Part shown: in pieces, positions 7,568 to 14,559 of the stretch
Layout: each line of letters starts with the position of its first letter
Numbering within the stretch: the stretch's first letter is position 1
Assembly: GCA_021200895.1 (NCBI GenBank)
Contig: JAJQFX010000176.1
Location: 1 to 14,668 of the forward strand
DNA length: 14,668 nucleotides
Origin: Clostridiales bacterium
Lineage (GTDB): Bacteria; Bacillota; Clostridia; Oscillospirales; Oscillospiraceae
Direction: 5' to 3'
Position numbers and translations under genes: made by a program
Notes under the pieces: model-generated
The model's input: the letters and a program-made list of their open reading frames with translations, nothing else
Database searches by the model: none
Told to the model about the DNA's origin: nothing

Positions 7568-8245
7568 ATGAAACTGCGCGTTGATTCCCCTATTATTACC
7601 GTTGGCATTAAAATCACCAATCTGCTCATCATCAACCTCTTTTGGTGGATTGGCTGCCTGCCCATCGTGACCATCGGGACCTCCACCATTGCGGCCTATT
7701 CCCTCACCCTGAAAATGGCGGAGGACAGCGAGCCCTCTGCCATTACGAAGGCATTCTGGAGCGCCTGGATTCACAACCTGAAGCACGGCATCCCGCTGAC
7801 CCTGATTTTCGCCTTCGCCTGCTACAGCGCCTGGATCAGCTGGCAGATTTTTGACCAGGTGGACGGGAACCCCATGATTTTCCTGGTGATGACCCTGATT
7901 ATCATTCTGCTGCTGGTAATGCACTATCTCTACGTCTGCCCGCTGGAGGCCCGGTATCAGAACAGCCTCTGGAACAATCTGCACAACGCCCGGCGTATCT
8001 TCGCCCGCTTCTTCCTCCGCTCCCTGGGGATGCTGGTGATGCTGGTGGCGCAGTTCCTGCTCTTCACCCAGGTGACACCCATCCTGACCTATATCGGCCT
8101 CTTCTGCGGGCCGGTGCTGATGTTTTACACCACCAGCCAAATCATCATGCCCATCTTCCGCAAGCTGGAGAAGGACGGCACCGCCTCCGACGGCATGAGC
8201 ATCACCGGCAATAAGGACGACCACGAATACGGCGGCATCTATTAA
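7568..8245 (+). CDS. YesL family protein (DUF624)
   Basis: Integral membrane protein of 225 residues and unknown biochemical role; the family (PF04854, Bacillus subtilis YesL) sits almost always beside Lpl/Ytc-type sugar importers, and is presumed to assist the transporter or its control. The start is ATG 7568 with AGGAGGT at 7556-7562, spacer 5. The family signature is the N-terminal helix ending N-L-F-W-W-I-G-C-L-P-I-V-T-I-G-T-S-T (about 23-40). Likely helices are 12-34, 75-94, 103-124, 152-168 and 171-192, with a short polar C-terminal tail. Family typical length is 200-220, so this is full-length. It is separated from the binding-protein gene by the two palindromes and from the GH31 gene by a hairpin, so its level could differ from both. 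Family call is strong; function is not known. Confidence 0.9.
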   Translation: MKLRVDSPIITVGIKITNLLIINLFWWIGCLPIVTIGTSTIAAYSLTLKMAEDSEPSAITKAFWSAWIHNLKHGIPLTLIFAFACYSAWISWQIFDQVDGNPMIFLVMTLIIILLLVMHYLYVCPLEARYQNSLWNNLHNARRIFARFFLRSLGMLVMLVAQFLLFTQVTPILTYIGLFCGPVLMFYTTSQIIMPIFRKLEKDGTASDGMSITGNKDDHEYGGIY

Positions 8246-8257
8246 ATCTGTAGTTTC

Positions 8258-8289
8258 CAGGGGCAGAGGCTTCCCAGCCTCTGCCCCTG
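8258..8289 (+). terminator. Strong hairpin between transport and enzyme genes, partial-terminator candidate
   Basis: CAGGGGCAGAGGCT, loop TCCC, then the exact complement: a perfect 14-bp stem 12 bases after the YesL stop codon. Only CTTTC follows, a poor T-run, so termination would be weak. It divides the transporter genes from the enzyme block and may lower or stabilise one side. No promoter is obvious between it and ATG 8327. Confidence 0.5.
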
Positions 8290-8326
8290 CTTTCATAATC
8301 ACAACAACATACAGGAGGACACAAAC

Positions 8327-10357
8327 ATGAGGTTTGAAAACGACAACGGCGCTCTGGTCTTTTATCACCAGGGCGAGCAGGTGCGCATCGAGGCCTGGGG
8401 CAGCGACGCCCTCCGGGTGCGCAGCACCATGCAGTCCGCCTTCAGCGGCAACCGCTGGGCGCTGACAGAGCCGGTGGAGCAGGAGACTGCCCCGGCCCAG
8501 GTCACCATTGCAAAAGAACCCCATTGGGTGGGCGACGGCAGCTATGACGAGCGGGAAATCGCCACCATCACCAACGGCCGGATACGGGCCGTGGTGAACT
8601 TTGTGGGCATCATCAGCTTTTATCGGGACGATACCCTGCTCCTGCGGGAGTACTTCCGCTCCTATGACGGCACCCTCTCCCGGGAGAGCCGCTGCCTGAA
8701 GGTGGTCAACCGGACGTGGAAGGGCATCATTGGCGGCAGCGAGTACTCCCTGAACGTCAAGTTTGAGAGCAACCGGGGGGAGAAGCTCTTCGGCATGGGG
8801 CAGTATCAGCAGCAGGACATGGATTTGAAGGGCTGCGTCCTGGAGCTGGCCCAGCGCAACTCCCAAATCTCCGTCCCCTTCGCGGTGTCCTCCCTGGGCT
8901 ACGGCTTCCTGTGGAACAACCCCGCCGTGGGCCGGGTCACCTTCGGCAAGAACTACACCGAATGGATCGCCCGCTCCACCCGTGAGATGGACTACTGGAT
9001 CACCGCCGCCGACACGCCGAAGCAAATTCTCGCCAACTACACTGCTGCCACCGGCCGGGCAGGGGAGTTCCCGGAGGATTTGATGGGCCTCTGGCAGTGC
9101 AAGCTCCGCTACCGCACTCAGGCGGAGGTGCTGGAGGTCGCCCACCGCTACCAGGCGGAGGGCATCAAAATCGACCAAATCGTCATCGACTTCTTCCACT
9201 GGACAGTCCAGGGGGACTGGAAGTTCGACAAGACCTATTGGCCCGACCCCAAGGCCATGGTGGACGAGCTGCATTCCATGGGCATCAAAGTCCTTGTGTC
9301 CGTATGGCCCTCGGTGGACCGGAGGAGCGAGAACTTCGGCCCCATGATGGAGCAGGGCCTGCTTATCAGGACGGAGCGGGGGGCCGCACAGACCTATGAC
9401 TATCAGGGGGACTGCGTGGAAATCGACGTATTCAACCCCAGGGCCAGGGAGTACGTCTGGGAGGTCTGCAAGCGGAACTATTATGACTACGGCATCGACG
9501 CCTTCTGGCTGGACAACTCCGAGCCGGATTTCGGCGTCTATGACTTCGAGCAGTACCGCTACGCCGCAGGCCCCGCCCTGGCGGTGAGCAGCCTGTACCC
9601 TCAGCTGTACAGCCGGGTGTTCTATGACCCGATGCACCAGGAGGGCAGACGCCCGGTGGCGAACCTGCTGCGGTGCGCCTGGGCCGGTTCTCAGAAGTAC
9701 GGCAACGTGGTGTGGTCGGGGGACGTGCCCAGCACCTTCGAGGCCCTGGCCGACCAGATTCAGTGCGGCCTGAACATGGGCCTGGCGGGTATCCCCTGGT
9801 GGACGACAGACGTGGGCGGCTTTATGACCGACGACGTGAACGACCCGGACTTCCGGGAGTTGCTGGTGCGCTGGTACCAGTTCGCGGTGTACTCCGCCGT
9901 CCTCCGGATGCACGGCGACCGCGGCCCCTACAATATCCCCCCGATGGACGAGCGGGACTGGGGCGGCGGCTACCTCCACACCGGCCAGCCCAACGAGCTG
10001 TGGAGCTACGGGGAGGACGTGTACGCCATCCTGCGGCATTACTACGACATCCGCATCGACCTGCACGATTACATCAAATCCCTCTATGACGAGGCCAGCG
10101 AGAACGGCTCCCCTCTGATTCGTGCCATGTTCTATGAGTTCCCGGAGGACAGCGCCTGCTGGGAGCTGCAAGACCAGTATATGTTCGGCTCCCGCTACCT
10201 GGTGGCCCCCATCCTCCAGCTGCACCAGCGGGAGCGGCAGGTGTACCTGCCTGCCGGGGCCTGGCGGCTGACCTCCACCGGGGAGGTGTTCCAGGGCGGC
10301 TGCCGGGTGACGGTGGCCGCGCCCCTGGACTATATGCCCGCGTTTGAGCGGGCGTAA
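8327..10357 (+). CDS. GH31 family alpha-glycosidase (alpha-xylosidase or alpha-glucosidase)
   Basis: Cytoplasmic retaining glycosidase that removes a terminal alpha-linked sugar. ATG 8327 has AGGAGG at 8313-8318, spacer 8. It is 676 residues with no signal peptide. An N-terminal beta-sandwich spans about 1-235. The (beta/alpha)8 barrel follows, with the F-F-H-W-T-V-Q-G-D-W-K-F-D segment and Y-W-P-D-P. The nucleophile is Asp396 in F-W-L-D-N-S-E-P-D and the acid/base Asp466 in W-S-G-D-V, followed by G-I-P-W-W-T-T-D-V-G-G-F and R-M-H-G-D-R. The short C-terminal beta part ends soon after the barrel, making it shorter than YicI-type enzymes (about 770), probably by lack of a distal C-terminal domain. 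GH31 includes alpha-xylosidases, alpha-glucosidases, transglucosylases and others. Next to GH42 and GH94, alpha-xylosidase acting on xyloglucan oligosaccharides is the preferred guess, but the sequence alone does not settle it. Confidence 0.92.
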   Translation: MRFENDNGALVFYHQGEQVRIEAWGSDALRVRSTMQSAFSGNRWALTEPVEQETAPAQVTIAKEPHWVGDGSYDEREIATITNGRIRAVVNFVGIISFYRDDTLLLREYFRSYDGTLSRESRCLKVVNRTWKGIIGGSEYSLNVKFESNRGEKLFGMGQYQQQDMDLKGCVLELAQRNSQISVPFAVSSLGYGFLWNNPAVGRVTFGKNYTEWIARSTREMDYWITAADTPKQILANYTAATGRAGEFPEDLMGLWQCKLRYRTQAEVLEVAHRYQAEGIKIDQIVIDFFHWTVQGDWKFDKTYWPDPKAMVDELHSMGIKVLVSVWPSVDRRSENFGPMMEQGLLIRTERGAAQTYDYQGDCVEIDVFNPRAREYVWEVCKRNYYDYGIDAFWLDNSEPDFGVYDFEQYRYAAGPALAVSSLYPQLYSRVFYDPMHQEGRRPVANLLRCAWAGSQKYGNVVWSGDVPSTFEALADQIQCGLNMGLAGIPWWTTDVGGFMTDDVNDPDFRELLVRWYQFAVYSAVLRMHGDRGPYNIPPMDERDWGGGYLHTGQPNELWSYGEDVYAILRHYYDIRIDLHDYIKSLYDEASENGSPLIRAMFYEFPEDSACWELQDQYMFGSRYLVAPILQLHQRERQVYLPAGAWRLTSTGEVFQGGCRVTVAAPLDYMPAFERA

Positions 10358-10379
10358 CGGGGCAGTGAGGTGAAGCGAG

Positions 10380-11252
10380 ATGCAACAGACCCTGCGCCTG
10401 GAGGCGACGGAGCCGGAATGGCTCTACGTCCCGGATGTCACCTATGCGGAATACGGTGATTGCAGCAGGAAGCTGCACCTGTTCGTCCCCTACCGCCCGG
10501 CCTGGGCGGAGGACACCAGGTATCCCCTGGTGTTCTTCCTGCCTGGCAGCGGCTGGGGCCGTCAGGAGATGTACAACAGTGTCCCCGCCTATGCGAAGCT
10601 GGCGGAGCGGGGGTTCGTGGTGGCGGTGGTGCAGTACCGGGAGGCGGCGCTGGCCCAGTACCCTGCCCAGGTGGAGGACTTGAACCGGGCGGTGGCCTTC
10701 GTGCGCTCCAAACAGGAGGAAGCGCCCTGGGCCGGGTTCCACATGGATACGGAGCATATCTTCCTGGCGGGGAACTCCTCCGGGGGCCACATTGCGCTGA
10801 TGACGGCGCTGCGCAGGGCCAACGGCATTGTGGACGGCCCAGAGCTGCCGGACTTTCCCATCAGTGGGGTCATCGCCGTATCCGCGCCGTCGGACATCCT
10901 GCTGTGCGCTCAGGCGGCGCTGCCGGACTGGATACCGGAGGAGCGCCGCCCCTGTAAGGTGCTGCTGGGCCTCAGCGACCTGGCGGAGGACCCGGCCAGG
11001 GTGGCGTCCGCCAGCAGCGCGGACTATATCAAGCCGGACGTGCCTCTGCCGCCGATGCTGCTGCTCCACGGGGCGGCGGATGGACAGGTCTCCGTGGCCC
11101 AGAGCCGCCAACTCTACCGGCAGCTTTCCGCGGCGGGCAAAGCGGTGGACTACTACGAGTTGGAGCAGGCCGGACACGGCGGCGCGGTATTCTGGTCACG
11201 GGACGTGCTGGACATCATGGAGACGTTCCTCCGCTGCGCCTGCACAATATAA
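10380..11252 (+). CDS. Alpha/beta-hydrolase esterase, BD-FAE-like
   Basis: Probable carbohydrate acyl-esterase (acetyl or feruloyl) of 290 residues, without signal peptide, so acting on imported sugars. ATG 10380 is preceded by GAGGTGA at 10367-10373, spacer 6, and lies 22 bases after the GH31 stop. The catalytic triad is visible: Ser133 in G-N-S-S-G-G-H, Asp234 in H-G-A-A-D-G-Q-V-S, His266 in A-G-H-G-G. An oxyanion-hole loop L-P-G-S-G-W-G (about 54-60) stands where related esterases have H-G-G-G-W. The stretch Q-Y-P-A-Q-V-E-D-L-N-R-A-V-A-F-V-R is characteristic of the BD-FAE (PF20434) and Aes-like group. Position between GH31 and GH42 suggests it frees sugars whose ester groups block those enzymes. 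A peptidase of the same fold is less likely given the context. Confidence 0.85.
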   Translation: MQQTLRLEATEPEWLYVPDVTYAEYGDCSRKLHLFVPYRPAWAEDTRYPLVFFLPGSGWGRQEMYNSVPAYAKLAERGFVVAVVQYREAALAQYPAQVEDLNRAVAFVRSKQEEAPWAGFHMDTEHIFLAGNSSGGHIALMTALRRANGIVDGPELPDFPISGVIAVSAPSDILLCAQAALPDWIPEERRPCKVLLGLSDLAEDPARVASASSADYIKPDVPLPPMLLLHGAADGQVSVAQSRQLYRQLSAAGKAVDYYELEQAGHGGAVFWSRDVLDIMETFLRCACTI

Positions 11253-11282
11253 AAAGAATCTGAGAGAAAAGGGCTGTACGAA

Positions 11283-13247
11283 ATGATCAAAATTGGCATC
11301 GACTACTACCCCGAACACTGGCCCCCAGCCCTGTGGGAGGAGGACGCCGCCCGGATGGAGCGGCTGGGCGTTCATGTGGTTCGCGTTGCGGAATTTGCCT
11401 GGAGTCGGCTGGAGCCGGAGGAGGGCAGGTTCGACTTTTCGTGGCTGGACGAGGCCATCGCCGTGCTGAGCCGCCACGGGATGAAGGTGATTCTGGGTAC
11501 CCCCACCAACTGTGGCCCCATGTGGCTCTATCATGACCACCCGGAGACTCTCCAGCGCGGCCGCTCCGGGCAGCCCTCCCTGACGGGCATCCGGGGGCAC
11601 CGGTGTATGCAAAGCCCCACCTTCCGCCGGTACGCCGGGCGTATCGTGGAGGAGATGGCCCGGCGCTACGCCGGGAGGCCGGAGATTTTTGCCTGGCAAA
11701 TCGACAACGAGCTGGACAGCAACCATTGCACCTGCCCCGCCTGCACCGCCGGGTTCCGGGACTATCTGCGGGAGAAGTACGGCACCCTGGAGGCGCTGAA
11801 CGAAGCCTGGGGTACCGTGGTCTGGAGCGGCGAGTACAGCGCATGGGAGCAAATTTCCATCCAGACGGAGGAGGGCTGCCTGGCGGACTGGTACAACCCC
11901 GCCCGAATGTTGGACTATGAGCGGTACGCCGCCGCCTGCACGGCGGACTATGTGCGCTTCCAGGCGGAACTCATCCGGCGGTACGACCCGGCGGCGGTCA
12001 TCACCACCAACAGCTGTTTTCCCGCCCATATGCCGGACTTCCACCAGGAGTTCGCCCCCCTGGACGTGGCCTCTTATGACAACTATCCCCCGGTGCGGCT
12101 GCCGGAGAACCCGGAGGCCCTGTACTCCAACGCCTTCGCCCTGGACTTCGTGCGCAGCTTCAAGCAGCAGAACTTCTGGATCATGGAGCAGCTGGGCGGG
12201 CCAATGGGGGGCTGGAGCCCCATCACCCCCGCCATGGAGCCAGGGATGCTGGAGGGCTACGCCCTCCAGGCGGTGGCCCACGGGGCCGACCTTATCAGCT
12301 TCTTCCGGTGGCGGACAGCCTGCACCGGGGCGGAGATGTTCTGCCACGGCCTGCTGGACCATGACAACCGGCCCAACCGCCGGTTGGAGGAACTGGAGCG
12401 GCTGTGCCGCCGGTTGGAGGGGCTGCCGGAGCTGAACCGCACCACCCTCCACAGCCAGGTGGCCCTGCTCTACTCCTCAGAGCAGGAGTTCGCCCTGAAG
12501 AATCAGCGGCAGTCCGAGGGCTTCGCCTACTGGACGCAGCTGCGGCTGTTCCACAACGCCTGTATGAGCTTGGGGGTCAACGTGGACGTGCTGCCGGAGA
12601 CGGCCCCCCTGGAGGGCTACCGGGTGGCGCTGGTACCCACCCACTTCATCACCGACCCCCAGGTGGTGGCAAACCTGGAAACCTTCGCCCAGGCGGGGGG
12701 AACGGTGGTGATTACCAACCGCAGCGGCGTGAAGGACAAGCACGGCAACTGCGTCCTGGGCCAGCCCCTGCCCACCCTGCTGCGGAAGCTGTGCGGCTGC
12801 ACGGTGGCAGAGTATGACGCCATCGGCCCGGCGACCCAGCAAATCACCACCAGCCAGGGGAGCAGCTACCGCGTCACCAGCTGGTGCGACCTGCTGACAC
12901 CGGAGACGGCGGAGGTCTGGGCCAGATATACGGGCCGGTTCTACGCTGGTACCCCGGCCATCACCCGCAACCGCTTCGGCAAGGGCTGGGCCTACTATGT
13001 GGGTACCGTGGGGGAGAAGGCTCTGTATCGCGCCCTGCTGCTGGAGATCCTCCCCCGCCAGGGCATCCCCGCCATGGATATGCTGCCGGTGGGGGTAGAG
13101 GTGACGGAGCGCACCGGCCCCGGCGGCAGTTATCGGTTTATCTTCAACAACACCCTTCATGGCCAATCCTTCCCGATGAACGGGCAAACGGTGACGCTGG
13201 GCGCCATGGAGGTATTGATTCAGACAGGAGATGGACAATGGAGATGA
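11283..13247 (+). CDS. GH42 beta-galactosidase
   Basis: Retaining cytoplasmic beta-galactosidase, 654 residues, full-length for GH42 (650-700). ATG 11283 follows a modest AAGGG (11269-11273, spacer 9), 30 bases after the esterase. The protein opens with the family start I-G-I-D-Y-Y-P-E-H-W and R-V-A-E-F-A-W-S-R-L-E-P. Acid/base is Glu143 in W-Q-I-D-N-E-L; nucleophile is Glu302 in W-I-M-E-Q-L-G-G-P. A zinc site is complete: Cys108 plus Cys149, Cys151 and Cys154 in H-C-T-C-P-A-C, as in the Thermus A4 enzyme. Domain order is TIM barrel (1 to about 390), Rossmann-like trimerisation domain (about 395-590) and C-terminal beta domain. No signal peptide. It would remove terminal beta-galactose from the imported oligosaccharide; alpha-L-arabinopyranosidase activity is known in a few relatives. 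Its 3' end overlaps the next gene by 10 bases. Confidence 0.95.
   Translation: MIKIGIDYYPEHWPPALWEEDAARMERLGVHVVRVAEFAWSRLEPEEGRFDFSWLDEAIAVLSRHGMKVILGTPTNCGPMWLYHDHPETLQRGRSGQPSLTGIRGHRCMQSPTFRRYAGRIVEEMARRYAGRPEIFAWQIDNELDSNHCTCPACTAGFRDYLREKYGTLEALNEAWGTVVWSGEYSAWEQISIQTEEGCLADWYNPARMLDYERYAAACTADYVRFQAELIRRYDPAAVITTNSCFPAHMPDFHQEFAPLDVASYDNYPPVRLPENPEALYSNAFALDFVRSFKQQNFWIMEQLGGPMGGWSPITPAMEPGMLEGYALQAVAHGADLISFFRWRTACTGAEMFCHGLLDHDNRPNRRLEELERLCRRLEGLPELNRTTLHSQVALLYSSEQEFALKNQRQSEGFAYWTQLRLFHNACMSLGVNVDVLPETAPLEGYRVALVPTHFITDPQVVANLETFAQAGGTVVITNRSGVKDKHGNCVLGQPLPTLLRKLCGCTVAEYDAIGPATQQITTSQGSSYRVTSWCDLLTPETAEVWARYTGRFYAGTPAITRNRFGKGWAYYVGTVGEKALYRALLLEILPRQGIPAMDMLPVGVEVTERTGPGGSYRFIFNNTLHGQSFPMNGQTVTLGAMEVLIQTGDGQWR
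13226..13230 (+). promoter_or_regulatory. Ribosome binding site inside GH42 that fixes the serine hydrolase start
   Basis: AGGAG within the last codons of the GH42 gene lies 7 bases before ATG 13238. The in-frame ATG at 13244 would be 13 bases away, and the open frame back to 12884 reads only GH42 out of phase. The overlap implies coupled translation. Confidence 0.75.
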
Positions 13248-14380
13248 AGTTTACAGAGGTAACGGACTTCCTGGACCAGGTGAATGAGCGCTACGGCGTC
13301 CCCGCCTGCGAGTGCATTCTCTATCAGAACCACCAGCAGATTTACCGCCACACCGCCGGTCATCTGGACTGGGAGGGAACGACCCCCCTGGCCGGGGGTG
13401 AGTGGTACTGGATCTACTCCTGCACCAAGCTGATGACCATGACAGCGGTGATGCAGCTGCGGGAGCGGGGCCTGCTGGAGCTGGACGACCCGGTGGCCAA
13501 GTACCTGCCGGAATTATCCGCCCCCCTGGTGCGGGAGGCGGACGGCACCCTCCGCCCGGCCCGGACGGTGATGACCCTTCGGCACCTGATGACCATGACC
13601 GGCGGCTTCACCTATGACCAGACCCTGGAAAGCCTGGTGCGGCAGCGGGAGGAGAGCCACAACCAGGCCACCACCCGCCAGATGATAACCGCCCTGGCCA
13701 GGGAGCCGTTGGCCTTCGACCCCGGCACCCACTTCTGTTACAGTATGTGCCATGACGTGATGGGGGCGGTCATTGAAGTGGTGTCCGGGGAGCGGTTTTC
13801 GGACTATGTCATCAGCCATATCGCCGCCCCCCTGGGCATTACCGGCCTGACCTTCCACCCGGACGGGGAGCAGCTGGCCCATATGCCTGACCAGCTGTTT
13901 TACGCTCCGGAGCAGGAGAAGATGATTCGCTTCCCCAAGGACAACTCCCACCAGCTGACGGAGCCTTACGACTCCGGCGGGGCGGGCATCTGCTGCCGGG
14001 CGGAGGACTATATCCCCTTCCTGGATGCCTTGGCCTGCGGCGGCGTGGGGGCCAACGGGGCCCGTATCCTGACGCCGGAGTCGGTGGCCATGCTCCACGT
14101 CAACCAGCTTCAGGGGACGACCCTGGACGACTTCCACAGCACCATGAAGCCCAGCCTGGGCGAGGGCTACGGCCTGGGGATGCGGGTGCATCTGCTGAAT
14201 ATCGGCGGCGTTCCGGCGGGAGAGTTCGGCTGGGACGGGGCGGCGGGGGCGCTGGCCTCCATGGAGCCGTCCAGTAAGCTGTCCATCTTCTATGTGCAGC
14301 ACGTTTTGAACTACCTCCCCAACTACGCCGACCTGCACCCGGAGCTGATGCGGCGGATTTTCCGGCGCGTCAACGGCTGA
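13238..14380 (+). CDS. Beta-lactamase-fold serine hydrolase (PF00144), probable esterase
   Basis: Serine hydrolase of the class C beta-lactamase/esterase superfamily, 380 residues, no signal peptide, hence cytoplasmic and not a cell-wall enzyme. The nucleophile is Ser61 in S-C-T-K with Lys64. The second motif, normally Y-x-N, is Y168-S-M170 followed by C-H-D-V-M-G: the Asn is replaced by Met. The third motif, normally K-T-G or H-x-G, appears as W332-D-G-A-A-G. The conserved L-x-H-L-x-x-x-x-x-G block is present as L-R-H-L-M-T-M-T-G-G. These changes argue against antibiotic hydrolysis and suit an esterase of this fold. Translation is coupled to GH42 by a 10-base overlap, which ties it to the sugar pathway; it may remove an acyl group that the BD-FAE-like enzyme does not. 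Substrate unknown. It is the last gene of the run. Confidence 0.88.
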   Translation: MEMKFTEVTDFLDQVNERYGVPACECILYQNHQQIYRHTAGHLDWEGTTPLAGGEWYWIYSCTKLMTMTAVMQLRERGLLELDDPVAKYLPELSAPLVREADGTLRPARTVMTLRHLMTMTGGFTYDQTLESLVRQREESHNQATTRQMITALAREPLAFDPGTHFCYSMCHDVMGAVIEVVSGERFSDYVISHIAAPLGITGLTFHPDGEQLAHMPDQLFYAPEQEKMIRFPKDNSHQLTEPYDSGGAGICCRAEDYIPFLDALACGGVGANGARILTPESVAMLHVNQLQGTTLDDFHSTMKPSLGEGYGLGMRVHLLNIGGVPAGEFGWDGAAGALASMEPSSKLSIFYVQHVLNYLPNYADLHPELMRRIFRRVNG

Positions 14381-14392
14381 GGCTGCGCACGA

Positions 14393-14423
14393 CCAGCGGG
14401 AACGCGGGCAGCGTTCCCGCTGG
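14393..14423 (+). terminator. Probable end-of-operon hairpin
   Basis: CCAGCGGGAACGC, loop GGGCA, then the exact complement: a perfect 13-bp stem starting 13 bases after the last stop codon. CGCTTTG follows, so the T-run is weak. The position, after the final gene and before an AT-richer region, fits a terminator. Confidence 0.6.
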
Positions 14424-14485
14424 CGCTTTGCGGCCTGGGGTGTGATAAGTGGGGCAATGCCAGCAGTTTATGGCTTCTAAATGAA

Positions 14486-14503
14486 AAAGTAATGAAAGTA
14501 ATG
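14486..14503. repeat. Tandem 9-bp direct repeat AAAGTAATG x2
   Basis: Two abutting copies of AAAGTAATG at 14486-14494 and 14495-14503, 26 bases before the candidate -35 element. Head-to-tail half-sites of about 10 bases upstream of a promoter are a usual arrangement for AraC-type or response-regulator binding. The repeat is short and could be chance. Confidence 0.5.
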
Positions 14504-14529
14504 GATGATTGCGCTTTTTCAGTAAAAGG

Positions 14530-14559
14530 TTGTGACCTTTCCTCACAGGCAGATATTAT
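14530..14559 (+). promoter_or_regulatory. Candidate sigma-70 promoter
   Basis: TTGTGA (14530-14535, 4 of 6 to TTGACA), 18-base spacer, TATTAT (14554-14559, 5 of 6 to TATAAT), in the AT-rich stretch. A small inverted repeat AAAGGT-TGTG-ACCTTT (14525-14540) overlaps the -35. It would transcribe rightward out of the window. Confidence 0.35.

Noticed and set aside
4558..7689. A 1,043-codon open frame on the minus strand across the second permease, the binding protein and part of YesL
   Set aside because: The translation is low-complexity Val/Gly/Leu/His/Gln-rich with no domain, and it lies opposite three well-supported genes. Long antisense frames are common opposite GC-rich genes whose codon third positions are G/C.
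7547..10225. An 892-codon open frame on the minus strand opposite YesL and GH31
   Set aside because: Same pattern: no recognisable motif, repetitive Val/His/Gln/Gly composition, fully explained by codon bias of the + strand genes. Minus-strand frames at 3002-4135 and 11196-12452 were rejected likewise.
12377..12420. Two copies of CCGCCGGTTGGAGG spaced 30 bases apart inside GH42
   Set aside because: They encode a short Arg-Arg-Leu-Glu helix repeat between the barrel and the next domain, ordinary coding sequence rather than a regulatory or mobile element.
12884..13237. Upstream extension of the serine hydrolase into the GH42 gene
   Set aside because: The extra residues are a shifted reading of GH42, and ATG 13238 has AGGAG at the right distance. 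The family also starts about 60 residues before the S-x-x-K motif, as with 13238.
13238..14380. Antibiotic-resistance beta-lactamase or penicillin-binding protein
   Set aside because: No export signal, altered second and third motifs (Y-S-M, W-D-G), and translational coupling to a beta-galactosidase make a sugar-ester or related hydrolase far more likely.
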